NCBI GenBank assembly: GCA_013368315.1
Contig: JAACJM010000024.1
Span: 1 to 64,000 of the forward strand
From: Tetrapyrgos nigripes
Lineage: Eukaryota > Basidiomycota > Agaricomycetes > Agaricales > Campanellaceae
DNA: 64,000 nt
Reading direction: 5' to 3'
In this document: piece by piece, positions 1 through 12,372 of the stretch
How the letters are laid out: the number at the start of each line of letters is the position of its first letter
Numbering within the stretch: position 1 is the stretch's first letter
Translations under genes and position numbers: made by a program
Notes under the pieces: model-generated
Databases searched by the model: none
What the model was told of the DNA's origin: nothing
The model's input: only the letters and a program-made list of their open reading frames with translations

Positions 1-3000
1 TTAAGGCGTTGGTTGGGGCAAGGGGATGGACTAGAACACTCACTTTACCCATATCGACATTTTTAGCACTACTCCGTTACCCACTTCTATCAACCCAACG
101 CCTCTTCTCCTCCTCCCAGAGCGCTTACCCTCAACCTAACAACGTCTTCTCGAAGCGTCCAGTCAGGTATAGCGTCGCCAGTGAAGTGACGGTGACGGGG
201 AACGATTGGTAGCGGAAATTGGAGGAGGTTGTAGGGCGCTGTGGGATATAGAGGGGGAAGAGATTATTCCAAACGAGTCGAGACGAGATAAATAGGCGCT
301 ATCCAACAATATGGGTGTTAGACGGGGTCAGTGAACGTAAGGAAGTGAGACATACCTAGCGACGACTCTGCCTAGAGAATCACAGACGATAGTGAGTTCG
401 TTAGAGGTCGTGAGAGCGCTCTACAACTCCCTAAACACGAGCTTGAGGATGTGTAGTACCAACATCCTCGGCGCTGGCCCTGAACCCCTTTTCGTGGCGT
501 TTTTAGCATCAAAAATCTGCCAAATCATGCCTTTCTACCCCCTTTTACTCCAGTGGAGTTCCTTGAGAGGAGTTGCGCCAATTTGAGTTGAGAGCGTGTA
601 AACGCATTGACGCCGACGATGGTGGTGGTAGCAAAGAGAGTTACAAACCGTGTGGAATCCAATCGTTACTCTCTTCACTAGATTTGGGGGTGGGACATTA
701 GCAGCGGATCCTGGCGTGCTGGGCATGCTGGTCCTGGTTCTGGATACTATCCTAGAAGAAGTCCCCCACCTACGCCTACTACACCCGTACCCGTACCCGC
801 AGCTCCTCCTTCTGCTGAGTGATCGAGACTGAGGTTGGTGGGATGACTCGACTCGGCAGGAGTCCCCACCGTCTCATGTATACCCCGTCTTCATCGCTAC
901 AAACAACGCTACCCATCTCGGTGAGGTGAGTAACAACAACGCGAGGTATGCATGAGTTTTATCCACCGTATAAGCAGACGTTGAGAGGGTGTTGTTGGGA
1001 ACGCTGGAGGTGGAGACCGAGGTGGAGAGTTAGAGAGGTGAAGAGAGAGGTTTTTTGGAGATGCAGAGTTTAATGTTGGACCGGACCGAGGGGGAGGTGA
1101 GTGTGATGTTCTCTAGTCAGAGCATACGTGCCCGAGGGCACAGCGGGGAGATCCGATGTCCAAGAGTCTTCGATAAGACGGAAAGAGGGTAAATGGAGGA
1201 CTGGAGAGGCATCAAGGACGAAATAACTCGAAAAGGATATCAGGGGGGGGGGGCGGGGGGGGGGAAGTCGAAGGTGGGGTGGAGCACGGTTTTTTGGTCT
1301 GAGATGTAGGATATCAGGCGTTTTTCTTCGGATTCGAGGAAGATGAGGGATTCACGGGTTGAGATGATTTGGTGTTGAACGGTTTGGAAGTAAGGCAGCC
1401 CGCATTTGGTCCAGTTCAGAATGCAGAGGGGGGTATTGGAGGCCATTAGAGAGGCGTTTTGGAGACTGAAAGAGGAGGGGAAGGAGGACATGGTGGTAGG
1501 GAACCAAGGTTAGACCTCGGGTCACGATCACGACTTATGCCATGACATAGATACACTGTGACTGCCTTCCTCATTGTCCACTTCTCGATCTACACCCTGG
1601 GACCACGTCTGTGTATCCTCCTTCTGAAGCAAACCCGGCGACCGAAAAGTGGCAGGTAGCAACAACGGTATCAGCTCCGCTGTCCGCAATGTCCCAAGGT
1701 GGGTTTGAGATCGATATGACGTTGGGGGTGACGGAAGTTGTGATAGCGCTTTTCAACGTCAGAAGTAGAAGCGGTGGTGGTGGAGACGACGAGAACCTAT
1801 AGTGATATGACGAGAGTGGCTTGGAGTATCACTGGGCCTTGCTGTATATAGGTGTCCACACCTCGGCATCCTGTATCCTTAAAGTTGATGTTAGTCGGTT
1901 CGTCTGTCACAGAGTAAAAAGAAAAAGAGAGAAAAAATAACATCAAAAACGTACCAAGTCACATCCCAATACCCCGCCTCCCCAAGATATTTATATCGTC
2001 CTACTCCTGTCCCTATTCGTCCCCGTTATCCAATACCATTCTCCTCACCCGCAAGCCGCCTCTTCCTCTTAAGTATATTCCCAGGTCACCTCGACAAAAG
2101 CTTCTCGAAAGCTTTTACCCAGTCCTGCTCGTTATGGTGCTCATGCCAGCGCCGGCAAAGATGATGATGATGGTGGTGGTGGCAGCATAATGTCACCATG
2201 AGAGCACCTCGCTGAGTTAGACCCTGGGTTCGATGACGAAATGAGCTTGAAGGTTTGATGCACCGTCACGGATCGGGTTGGTTAGTCGTAGCTGAAGGCG
2301 TACCTATATCCAAAAAGAAGGAATCAGGAATCGTGGTTTGATTGTCTAAGAAGGAAAAGACGAGAACATCAGAAAACGTACCAAAAAGAGTTATGTTCCA
2401 CCCATAGGGAATCTAGGACTGACATCCATCTCCTCTGTCCAGTTTCCAGTCCTGCTACCATCTAGCATCCTCCCCTTCATTCTAAGCAAGCTTCGCATTC
2501 CTTGTTCATTCATTAGAGGCGTTGGAGCCTACGAAAGAGTAGTGCCGCCGTCATCTTTTCTTCCCCTTAGCCAATGGCAACACTGACCATCGTCGAATTC
2601 TGGAGTAGACCGTAAGCCGAGACTCCAAAACTGTAGAAAGATATTGAGAAATGGACGCAGAAAGAACGCTGCTAGTATTAGCGGCTGTGATGGTGACACT
2701 GAAAGAAGAAGAGAGGTTTAATTTGCTTGTGTTTGGTTCGGAAGGCGTAGACGAGTTCGGCCAAGGTTTCGTGGCCATGGATGCGGAGCTTTCTACTCCT
2801 CTTCTCTTAGACTACCACGACTAACGGATCGTTCAGAGTCGAGAATTATCAGCCTTTGAAAGACTTGGAAATGCGATACAATCCTGGAACGTCTTTTGTA
2901 GTTGGCTGGGTATTTGGCGATGCGTACGGCTTGTGTTCTTACTGCAAATAGGTCCAATGATCAGGCTCAGCAGAATACATATATACATAGTGTCACATAC

Positions 3001-5463
3001 AAACGGAACATGCGGAAAGAACGACGCAACGAAGTGGAAGAGATAATCGTGCCTTGAACTTGGAAAAGCATGGTGTAGAATTTGCTAGCATTGTTTGGGA
3101 TGGATAAATGCTTGGAGAGGGAGGCGGTATACCCAGAACGAGAAAAGATGATAAAAGACAAATCCAAAATCAGCTCGAGAGTACATCGACAAAAAACTGT
3201 CATCATAAAAACCATGCCAGAGTGGAGGGCCGTAACACCTCAATAGCGAGTTCCCAGACACGATAGCCTCGGTAGTCCATCCCACGTTCGATCCAAACCG
3301 TCCCAAAACCGCGCCTCTCGAGTTTATCTTGCTGTTCAGCTAATGGATTTGAAGGCTTGAAGACAGTCCCATCGCTTCGGGAAAAAGTCCAGGATTATTC
3401 CAGAGGGATTGAAGAAGGGGAGAGGTGAGCCGACATGGAGAGGTCAAAGAGGTGGGGGAATCTCGAACTCGTAGCCTGAGGAACGGCGGTAGAAGTAGGT
3501 GTTGAGGAACGAAGAGTGAAAAAGGTTGGGGTGCAGATGGTAGCAGTTGAGCCAGTAGTTGAAGCTGAGAGACCTGAGGAAGAACTAAAATCAGTAACGT
3601 AGTCAAAGGGAACGAAATGAAAAGACGTACCTATCAAAGTCACCTCTTATCTCAAATTTGTCCGGGAGTCCAACCATCCTCCCACCGAGCACATCTCTTC
3701 TCTTGCTACTCGCTACTAATGCTCCTCCTCCTCCCTATACGCGTCACCATCCACTACTGGGCCTCCCTCCACCGCATCCGTTCTCCTTGTCGCTCTCTCT
3801 AACTTTCCACATCTATTCTCTGCGTTCCAAATCCTTTTCTCCATCCCAGAAGTATTCCTCCCCCTCGACGCTTGTCCCTACACCCCGACCCCACTCCCGG
3901 TACCCTGAGTAAGACCCTCTAGTCCCAGACAATCACTACGTCCACGACGACTTTCAGCTCTCGAGGATAGTGCGAGACACGACGATTCTTTACTTGGCGG
4001 AGACAGTGTAGATGGTGCTGGGATGGGGTTATAGTCGTATCATTGTGACGGGATGGCGACTCTGGTGGTTAGAAAGAACGAGAACAACGAGTTTGAAAGT
4101 TTGACTCGGACGACCGTCATTCCTTGATAGGCGATTGCAAGACGTAGGCGTACTCGTGCTGTCTGGATGAGAGCAACTTCATAATATGGTAGTGTATCGT
4201 GAAAAAAGTGAGAGAAGGAGAGATGACCGGACGAGTGCAAAGGGGGAAAGGGAGGAGTGGAAGTATGAAATGAGTTGAATAGCGGGGGGGAATGGGGAGT
4301 ACGGTGATATGGATTTAGATTTGGACTGATGAAGGAGGTAGTATGTCTGTAGGACTGGTGTGTTGGAGGAAAAGAGGAAGAAGACGTCGTAGTACGGCGT
4401 ATTGAGGACGTTGAGCCACCTGATGCCATACCCACGACGACTCGATATGTAGCCAAACGGATTCCTAGCACCACAACGTCCCAAGATCTGACCCCACTAG
4501 CCGTAATATCCTTCAACATCTCTCCCTCACACTACAGAGTAGCTTAATGATCGAGGAATGAAAGAGGCGACGAGATAGAGCTGACGATGAGGGCAAATCG
4601 GAGGAAGTCGCGACATGGTGGTACAAGACAAGAGGAAAATATTTCAAAGTCCGACTCATTTGTGAGTACTTGTCATCGAGGCAAAGTTTCCCCCGTCATG
4701 CTCGTCCCATCTCTTGTCCCGTACCCATCCTTGGGCCTTGGGTCTCCCCACCCTTCCCCTGGCTATCCTCAGCACATTGGTAACTCCGTCGGACCAAAGG
4801 TCAAGCTGTCTTTCGCTGTCAGAGTTGTTTGAATGTCTGCCATTTGTCTGTCATCTCGAAATCCCGGCGATTAAAGAGTGAAAGAACCTGGAAGAGAATG
4901 CCGCCAAGAAGCATCTCGCTTGGTGTGGCCCGCAGATTTGGAAACGCGTTGATTCAGGGTCTCAAGATAGATAAATAGATAGGTACGTAGTCAACTCATC
5001 GATGATATGGTCCCCTATGCACAGCCTCAAGGTGTCTCAAGAATCAAAATTTTGGACGATCGCTATAGCTCGCCTTAGTCAGTAAGCTGGGTATATAGGA
5101 CGACATAGTGCTAGGTATAAGGGGTACATACGCGTATACGCGGCGCATCCGACCTATATAGCGCTAGGTAGCACCTTTGTAAGTTCCCGATGGAGCCGCA
5201 TTTATCTCTTCAGGCCACACACGCTCCGAAGGGTGTGTACCTAAAAGCTAGCTACCACACCATGATGTACCTGAAAGCTGTCTGCTACACCATAAATAGA
5301 TATCTATGATCTGTGTGCGTCCGCAAGTTTCAATAGGTTTCAAGACACCCTTTTAATCCTGGAGGCTGCAGTACATTGCTTCATTCCCGTTCTGACTCTC
5401 GCAGTCCCTCTCTGCAAAACTTTCAGTCTCCTTCCTTCTCTCGTTTCTTTCACGAGATCTACA
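1..5463. other. Stretch without a confident gene
   Basis: I see no open frame here that looks like a conserved protein. The frames are short and low in complexity (Ser/Pro/Thr/Leu), and they overlap in several frames at once. A G-homopolymer tract interrupted by one C lies near 1242-1264. On the minus strand there are intron-like boundaries (donors reading GTACGT near 1955, 2384 and 3630, with pyrimidine tracts and AG downstream), so a decayed multi-exon minus-strand gene is possible. I could not chain the exons. A short direct repeat containing the string AAAGCT and CTACACCAT lies at about 5235-5300. Confidence 0.5.
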
Positions 5464-6236
5464 ATGTCCGCTCATAACACCACTGTTCTGCCCTACTCAC
5501 CCATTGGCTCCCCTTCCGTTGACGCCCTCGGGGCAAGATGTCATGCATTTTATACTGCTCTCGAATCAGGAACTTCACTTGGACCTGAAATTGTAAGCAT
5601 CCTTCATTCATTGCCTAAACGCTGTCTGTGCTGATCAAGACTTTTTTCCTCCAGGCGCAATTTTTGTCTCCCGACTTCGCAACCATTCAATCGCCCACGA
5701 TGCCTTTCAATGTGTGTTTCGCACTCACCGGAATGCTGCTGACTGTTGTTAACCTCTTGGTCTGCAGGCATCCGTTTACACTGGCCTACTCGGAGCTCTT
5801 CAGATCGCCGAACAGGAGGTTAATTTTTTCGCCAGCAACCACACCACCATCCGTGTCTTCACTCTCGGTGAAAGCCATTGCATAGCCTACGGTGTGGATC
5901 CCAATGCAACCTTGATCGACAACACCCTCGGAACGTTCTTATTTGAGTTCCTTGAGCATTCGTACTGGGCTGATGATCTCATGCAGAGTGAGTTCTTGCT
6001 TTAATTGTTCATGCCTTTGCTCGCATACAATGTCTGATGCACTACCTCTTCTCTTTCTTTCTTTAGGTGTCAAGTTCTACGTCTACAACACCTACCCCCT
6101 CATGCGTGGCCAGATGCTTGACAGGGGCGCTCACCGCTACGTCGAGTGGAAGGACCGCGGTCACAAGCAAAAGGAAGCTGCTATTAGGGAATTCAACCAG
6201 AAATTCCCCCTCAACTATGACCCCCGCACTGTTTAA
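5464..6236 (+). CDS. Four-exon host gene, possible NTF2-like fold protein
   Basis: The exons are 5464-5592, 5655-5711, 5768-5987 and 6067-6236. All three introns are GT-AG (donors gtaagc, gtgtgt and gtgagt), and the phases join exactly to give 191 residues and a TAA stop. The start ATG is preceded by acA, a fair fungal context. The protein opens with MSAHNTTVLPYS and has a helical stretch near residues 22-45. A short loop with a FLSPDF motif follows, then beta-rich segments (TIRVFTLGE, VKFYVYNTYPL). It ends in a basic, Lys-rich helix. That order resembles SnoaL/NTF2-like proteins, but I see no catalytic residues that decide a function. There is no signal peptide and no membrane segment. The gene looks intact. 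The gene model is secure and the family is a guess. Confidence 0.7.
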
Positions 6237-7466
6237 ACTGGGACAATCTTGACCGTCGTTACTGTTAGGGCTACATATTTGTCAAAAACGGTCTACACAC
6301 CACTATATTTGATGCAGATCTATTACTCTCTATTCTATAAGTATACATCATCGTAGTTTTTAAGATAGCTGCAATGCCAAATCGCTATCAGGTGGAAAGT
6401 TGCGGCTGGATGTGCGATCTCTATAATTAGGTTGACTCGGACATCCATCAGAAGTTGAGGGAAGTTCAAATTGTAGATGAAGCGGCCAAGTCAGTCACTG
6501 ACAGGACGAGGGGCACGGGGTCATACGTAGTAGTATGATAACTTGAATCTTTTGGTATATTATATATCTCATCTCGCAATGTAAAAGTACTCGCTGTCAG
6601 CTCAAAAATTTCCTGAACTCGTAATTACCACCTAGACGCGTCTTCTTATCTCTTTTCCATCACCATGCCTATTATCAACCGAGGCTCTTCACTCAGACCC
6701 AACGGTTTTGACCCGTTGAAATGCAAGACGCAGAAAAACACGGCGAAAATCGAACTGTTGAAGAAACTCACCTTGGAAGAGAGGCTGAAGGCAAACTTAG
6801 AGATTGAGAAGAAGAATGGGCTGAAAAGACAGGCAAAGTTGAAGAAGGCGAGGGGAGAGGATGCGGACGAGATGTCGGATACAGCATCCCTCATCACAAT
6901 TAAGGATGAGGAATATGAGGGTATCAGGAAGAACTCTGACCTGTACAACCACTTCAAGCCCTTCCTTCCTGCCCGAGTCATCGAGTAGATCAATACAAAG
7001 AACGCCAAGGAAAAAGCTGCTGGGAAAGGCACATCGGGAAAACATGCATACGCTCCTGACGTCGAGACTATCAAACACAATCCTACTAACTCGGGCGACC
7101 TCACCTTTCCCCCCGAGCTCTTCCTCGCTGCCAACCATGGCTACCTTCCCCTGGACCTATTCCATAGCACCCGCATCCAACGTCTCGCAACCGTCGGTGC
7201 CAGCCACAACACTCGCATTGTCTATCCTGATGGCAACAGTGCGAAGTTACGCATCTGGGATGTTAACGCAGTGGTGAGAAGCCTTGGCTTCGAAAACGAC
7301 AATTTTGAAGGTCTCCCCACATACATCCACTACACAGATGCTATGGCCATCTACATGGACTTCATCACGGAATGGGAGAAGAACAAGGAAAATGGACCCC
7401 ATTCCCAGTTCATTTTTGCGCACAGTGGCTTCTGGTGCAAAGATGCAGAACTCATTGACTCCTACG

Positions 7467-7471
7467 CTTAC
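7467..7471 (+). repeat. Left target-site duplication, CTTAC
   Basis: The five bases directly before the TGTCA start of the gypsy 5' LTR are CTTAC, and the same five bases follow the 3' LTR at 14628-14632. Five bases is the usual duplication size for Ty3/gypsy integrase. Confidence 0.85.
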
Positions 7472-7962
7472 TGTCATGAACTGCTACAGTTCTTTGTCCT
7501 CCTTCTTCCTCTACTTCATTATCGAACCCATTTTCCAATCACTCGTCTATTGCATTTCCTTGATAAACCCTTTTAAACTTTATAAACCTTGTGTTACTGA
7601 CTTTGAACTTTATAAAACCTGTCAAACTTTATAATAACCATCAATCAATCTTCCATTTGATCAATCTTATCTTTCTCCTATCTTTTCCCTACGTTTCTCC
7701 ATTTTCTCCTATGTTTCTCCTGTTTCTCCTATCTTGTTCCTATCACTTATTCATTGTTCTTCGATATAAACCACTTGACATTCTAGTTAGTCCTTTAGTT
7801 TGTTCACTTTGTTTCCGCTCCGTACTACTACTATGCAGTGTAGAGCCTAGTCAGTTTACTCTTTTCCTCTATTCATATCTCTCTTGGTCAATCTATCATC
7901 TTTTATCTGCTCTCTAATTGTGTGACTTGGGTGGTCATTTGAGTGTACCAGCAACCTTGACA
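7472..7962 (+). repeat. Gypsy 5' LTR
   Basis: The repeat begins TGTCATGAACTGCTACAG and ends CCTTGACA. It is pyrimidine-rich, with several CTCCTAT-like repeats near 7675-7735. It aligns to 14144-14627 at a constant offset of 6665 with about a dozen substitutions, most of them C/T or G/A. Confidence 0.88.
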
Positions 7963-9020
7963 CTTGAACGAACTCCCTTACACCCACCTCACTATTTGAG
8001 TCCTTTTCTTTCTATTTTTTTTACCTCTATTCTCAATCCTCCTCTGTGTAGCTACAAGCGCCACCTTCTTTTCCCCACAAATATGTTTGAGAGCACTCCA
8101 CGTATTTGTTACAACAATCGTCTTCCCTTTCGTATATTCCTTTCACCCTGTCTACCCCATCCTCTCGAATTCACTTCGAACCTCTGAACAACCTCCTCTC
8201 CCTCTACCACTCAATCTATTACACACTGAGTACTGGTGTAGCCATGCAGAAAGCATTTGGGCAGATCCCTGGAGTTATGATTGAGACTTCGTCTGTACAC
8301 ATCATTGGGTTTGGAAACTGGAACCAGGTGACATAATCCTTTCTGTCTATTCTTACTTACAAGTCACCCTCAACCTTGATACCGAGGAAACTGTTGTCAG
8401 GATTACGGGACCTCTGTTCTTCAGAGAATACAACACACCTACAGAGCTTACAGACTATGGTACACCATCCTCCTTCATCTTCGAATCCTCGTGGTGATTC
8501 AAAGGGCAGAAAAGAAGGCCCTAAGAGATTGTAGAAAAAGCATATGACAAGTTGATGGTCCGCATCTGCAGATCCAAGTCTTCCCTGTGCAGATTGTCCA
8601 CACATCTTCTTCAAACCGAAAGTTCTCGACTATAATTACAACTCAGAAAGTCTGAAACCCTACGCATTTTGTGAAAATCAACCCTGTCTTAATTGGTACA
8701 ACACTCAAACACTTCCTGAAACTGAAATTCTTCCTATTGAGTGTCAAGTTGTAACACATAACCAAGAACTCGCTATTTGAAAAGCTCATCTTATAATTGA
8801 CTCTGAAACCGAACCAGAACAGGGATCATCTACCCCTACAAACACTCAACCGAATCCAGAACCCTCTTCTCTCGTACCACCTGATCTGTCTTCTGCATCA
8901 GATCCGTTACCAGATCCACCTTCTAATAACCCATTAACCCCTCCCCGAGATCCTTCTCCTGATCCATCAGATCCAGGCAAACCTTCTTCTCCTGCAATTC
9001 CATCTAACAAAGGACCATCC

Positions 9021-10160
9021 GTGTCCTCACGTCATCCAAATCCTTCTCCATCTCCAGATCCATCAGATCCAGATGATCCAGCTATGTCCGACGTTGCACC
9101 AAATGACTCTAACAGTACTTCTGAACGAGGGAGAAAGCCTGACGCCTTTAATGGAGAATTTGATGAGGCGAAGCAATGGTTAGCCTCGTTCAACAACTAC
9201 CTACATCAGAACAAAGCCAGGTATTCAACTGAGGACTCCAAAGTGTCCTTATTCTTCTCGTTTTTCACAGGAGAAAAAGGAGGAGATTGGGCAACTCAAT
9301 GAATTACCGAACGAGAGGAAGATGAAGAAGATACAAAAGTCAAACCAACGGAGAGACAATGGACTACGCTGAAGGAGATCCGAGATAGGTTTAAAAGGGA
9401 TTTCAAAGCGCTTGCTTCTGATGAGGTCGCAAGAACGAAGATCAAGAATGCTAGGATGAAGGGAACGGACATCAGTAGTTATAATAGTATCTTTGACACA
9501 TATGGGGAAGAGTCGGACTTTGGTGAAACAGCCCTTTTAGATTATTACAAAGCAGGTCTCCCAGAGAAACTTCAGAAGACAGTAGGAATGACCTGGCCAA
9601 AGTGGAAGGATTTTGACGAGTATAGAGAGAGAACAATGGATCTTCATTTGGAATGGGTAAATGAGAGAGAAAGAGAAGGACGATCAAGGCCGTTCTCTAC
9701 ACAAAGAATGAGTACAGGCCCTTCTCAAGGAAGGACAACGGTAGCAAGCATGAATGCGCTTATGAATATGGGACCAGGTGCTAACTTGTCCTTTACTCCT
9801 TTACCTAAACTGACAACTGAAGAAAGGGACCGACTTCAGAAACTAGGAGCATGCTTTGCATGTAGGCAACCTGGACATATGAGCAACGAATGCCCGACAT
9901 TCCTGAACAATACTCCGAGGTCTTCAATGTCTCAAAATACCTCTTGAAACTTTCCTCCCCATGCCGTTAGGGTAACCAAAACTTCAACTCCATTGTCGTC
10001 ATCCAATTCGCCACTGGTAACAGTGGCTCAAACATTGTCGTCTTCTTCTTGTAGTGTAATCAAAGATATTTCAGATATGATGAACAAGGTCAAGGGTTTG
10101 GAAGGAGAAGAAAAGGAACAAGCTAGTGTATATTTGAAGGATGTCATGGCAAAGATGATG
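9021..10160 (+). pseudogene. Gypsy gag with CCHC zinc knuckle
   Basis: The frame runs from upstream (about 8640) through 9021 to about 10166, broken by TGA at 9300 and 9945. The N-terminal portion is Pro/Ser/Asp-rich with a repeated PDPSDP motif. The retrotransposon gag domain follows (KPDAFNGEFDEAKQWLASF, then RFKRDFKALASDE), and after it the knuckle CFACRQPGHMSNEC, a perfect C-x2-C-x4-H-x4-C. Gag would form the virus-like particle and bind element RNA. Both stops are at positions where an Arg codon CGA is the simplest ancestor. Confidence 0.8.
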
Positions 10161-10165
10161 GATTT

Positions 10166-10960
10166 TTGAAATACTTCCCTGCTACGTTGTCGGGAGGAGT
10201 TGTACAGTACGCCAGACAATATAAGAACAATCGATATCATGTTTTAAACCCATTTCATGAGCGTACCTTTCCTTCAGAATTAAGAATGTTGGCAGTCACT
10301 CATAACCAACAGGTACCTTCAATAACACTTAAAACCGAACTTATTGGCAAAATCACTGGTAGAAAAATCGATGCAGAAGCTTTAATAGACAGTGGTGTAG
10401 AAGGCATTATTATCAATAGCCGTTTTGCACAAGAAAATTGTTTAACCCTCCTTCCTATCAAAAACCCTTTCCCTGTATGCAATGTCGATGGTTCCGAAAA
10501 CACCATGGGATGGGTACACCATTATACTATTCAAAAACTACGTATCTACTCTCAAAACAAAAGATCGTATCATGAAGAGATAGCCGAATTCTATGTTATG
10601 GACATCAGAGATCATGATGTAATTCTTGGTACCGATTGGTTGGAAGAGCACAATCCAGAGGTAGATTGGTCATTTTATAAAGTGGATATGGTCAGATGTC
10701 CCGAAACATGTATTTTGGAACAATTCCCTGTCCTTAACCTACACACCAAACCCAAATTCCCCAAATCTACCATTATCGATCTGCGAACCAATCACAAGGA
10801 TTACCAAGTGAAATGGTCAGAACCAATCGGACGGTTCAAACTGATTGCACAGTCAAAGTGGCAGGTCGACGTCGTTGAGTTCCAATTTGATCCTTTCACC
10901 ATTCCTCAGAATCTACAGCTATTTTTACTGAAGAAGACTTTGATCGGGAGGATGTTCTGA
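10166..10960 (+). pseudogene. Gypsy aspartic protease segment
   Basis: This open stretch lies in a different frame from gag and from the downstream RT. It contains the retropepsin-like active-site motif ALIDSG with hydrophobic beta segments after it. The flap-side motif VILGTDWLEEHNPEVDW is typical of Ty3/gypsy proteases. The residue after DSG is Val instead of the usual Ala or Ser. The end runs past the natural junction with RT: the RT frame is already open and coherent ([16 protein letters not shown]) before 10960, so a frame change lies at about 10880-10930. Confidence 0.72.
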
Positions 10961-10977
10961 GACAATGGGAACAGGAA

Positions 10978-12372
10978 GTGTTAGAGGGTCTGTTTGAAAA
11001 AGAAGAGGAATACCCAATATCAGATATGGAAATACCTATTCGTGCAGGATTTATGAAAGCTCAGGAACTGGCAGAATCAGCCCAAAAGATGAAAGAGGAC
11101 ATACCACTCACAGATAAGATTCCACCCCAATATCATCAGTTTTTACCAGTTTTTGATAAACCAAGACGTGGTGAATGGGATCATGCCATTGACCTAAAAC
11201 CGGATTTTGAACCTCGCCCTTGCAAAACCTATCCCTTATCTCCTAATGAACAAAAGAAACTTGACAACTTCATTGATGAGAACTTAGAGAAGGAGTACAT
11301 AAGACCATCGAAGTCTCCTATGGCAAGTCCCTTCTTCTTTGTCAAAAAGAAATATGGAAAGCTATGCCCTGTACAGGACTATCGAGCCTTAAATAAAGGA
11401 ACTGTTAAGAACGAATACCCTTTACCACTCATATCGGAATTAGTGGACAAACTTAAAGGAGCATGAGTTTTCTCAAAAATCGACCTTCAATGGGGATATA
11501 ACAATGTGTGGATAAAAGAAGGAGATGAGTGGAAAGCTGTGTTTAAAACAAATAGAGGACTTTTTGAACCAATGGTGATGTTCTTTGGTCTTATGAACTC
11601 TCCTGCAATGTTCCAGGCAATGATGAACACTCTTTTTAAGGATCTCATCGATTTCAGAAAGGTGGTTATCTACATGGACAACATCTTAATCTTCACGGAG
11701 ACCTTAGAAGAACATCAGTAAATAGTCAAACAAGTGCTCGCACGACTCCAAGAGAACGACCTTTATGCCAAATCAGAAAAATGCACCTTTGAAGCCAGCT
11801 CAGTAGAGTTCCTAGGTCTTATTGTATCCCATAACACATTGGCAATGGATCCTGTCAAAGTTAAAGGCATTACCGAATGGCCAACCCCACAAAATGTCAA
11901 GGATGTTCAATCATTCCTAGGATTCGGGAACTTTTATCGTCGATTTATACATGACTTTTCCAAAGTTGCTCAACCACTTTTCAATCTTACGAAGAAGGAC
12001 GAACCATGGAAATGGTCTGTGGATGCAGAAAAAGCTTTTCAGACACTCAAAGATGCGTTTACTTCTTCACCAGTCCTTTTAATGCCTGATCATTCTAAGC
12101 CATATTGAGTAGAAGTAGATGCTTCCGATTATGCCACTGGAGGTATCCTGTCACAGAAACAATCAGATGACAAGTGGCATCCAGTCACTTACCTATCAAA
12201 ATTGTTATCTGAAACTGAACGAAACTACGACATTCACAATAAAGAGTTATTAGCGATCATATGGGCATTGGAGGCTTGGCGACACTATCTTGAAGGTGCA
12301 CCACATACTATCGAGATCCTCACTGACCACAAAAATCTGGAATACTTCACTACTTCTCAGAAACTAAGCCGA
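10978..12372 (+). pseudogene. Gypsy reverse transcriptase and RNase H
   Basis: A single frame carries RT from [16 protein letters not shown] through SKIDLQWGYNNVWI and FFGLMNSPAMFQ to the palm motif. There it reads YMDN instead of YMDD, a loss of the second catalytic Asp consistent with CpG to CpA. RNase H follows (EVDASDYATGG, ERNYDIHNKELLAIIWALE, ILTDHKNLEYF). The frame is interrupted by TGA at 11464, TAA at 11719 and TGA at 12106, with no indel evident. By family knowledge the TGA positions are Arg sites. Confidence 0.85.

Noticed and set aside
4040..4519. 159-codon minus-strand frame as a gene
   Set aside because: It is low in complexity (Ser/Thr/Pro), overlapped by an equally long frame in another register, and without recognisable domains.
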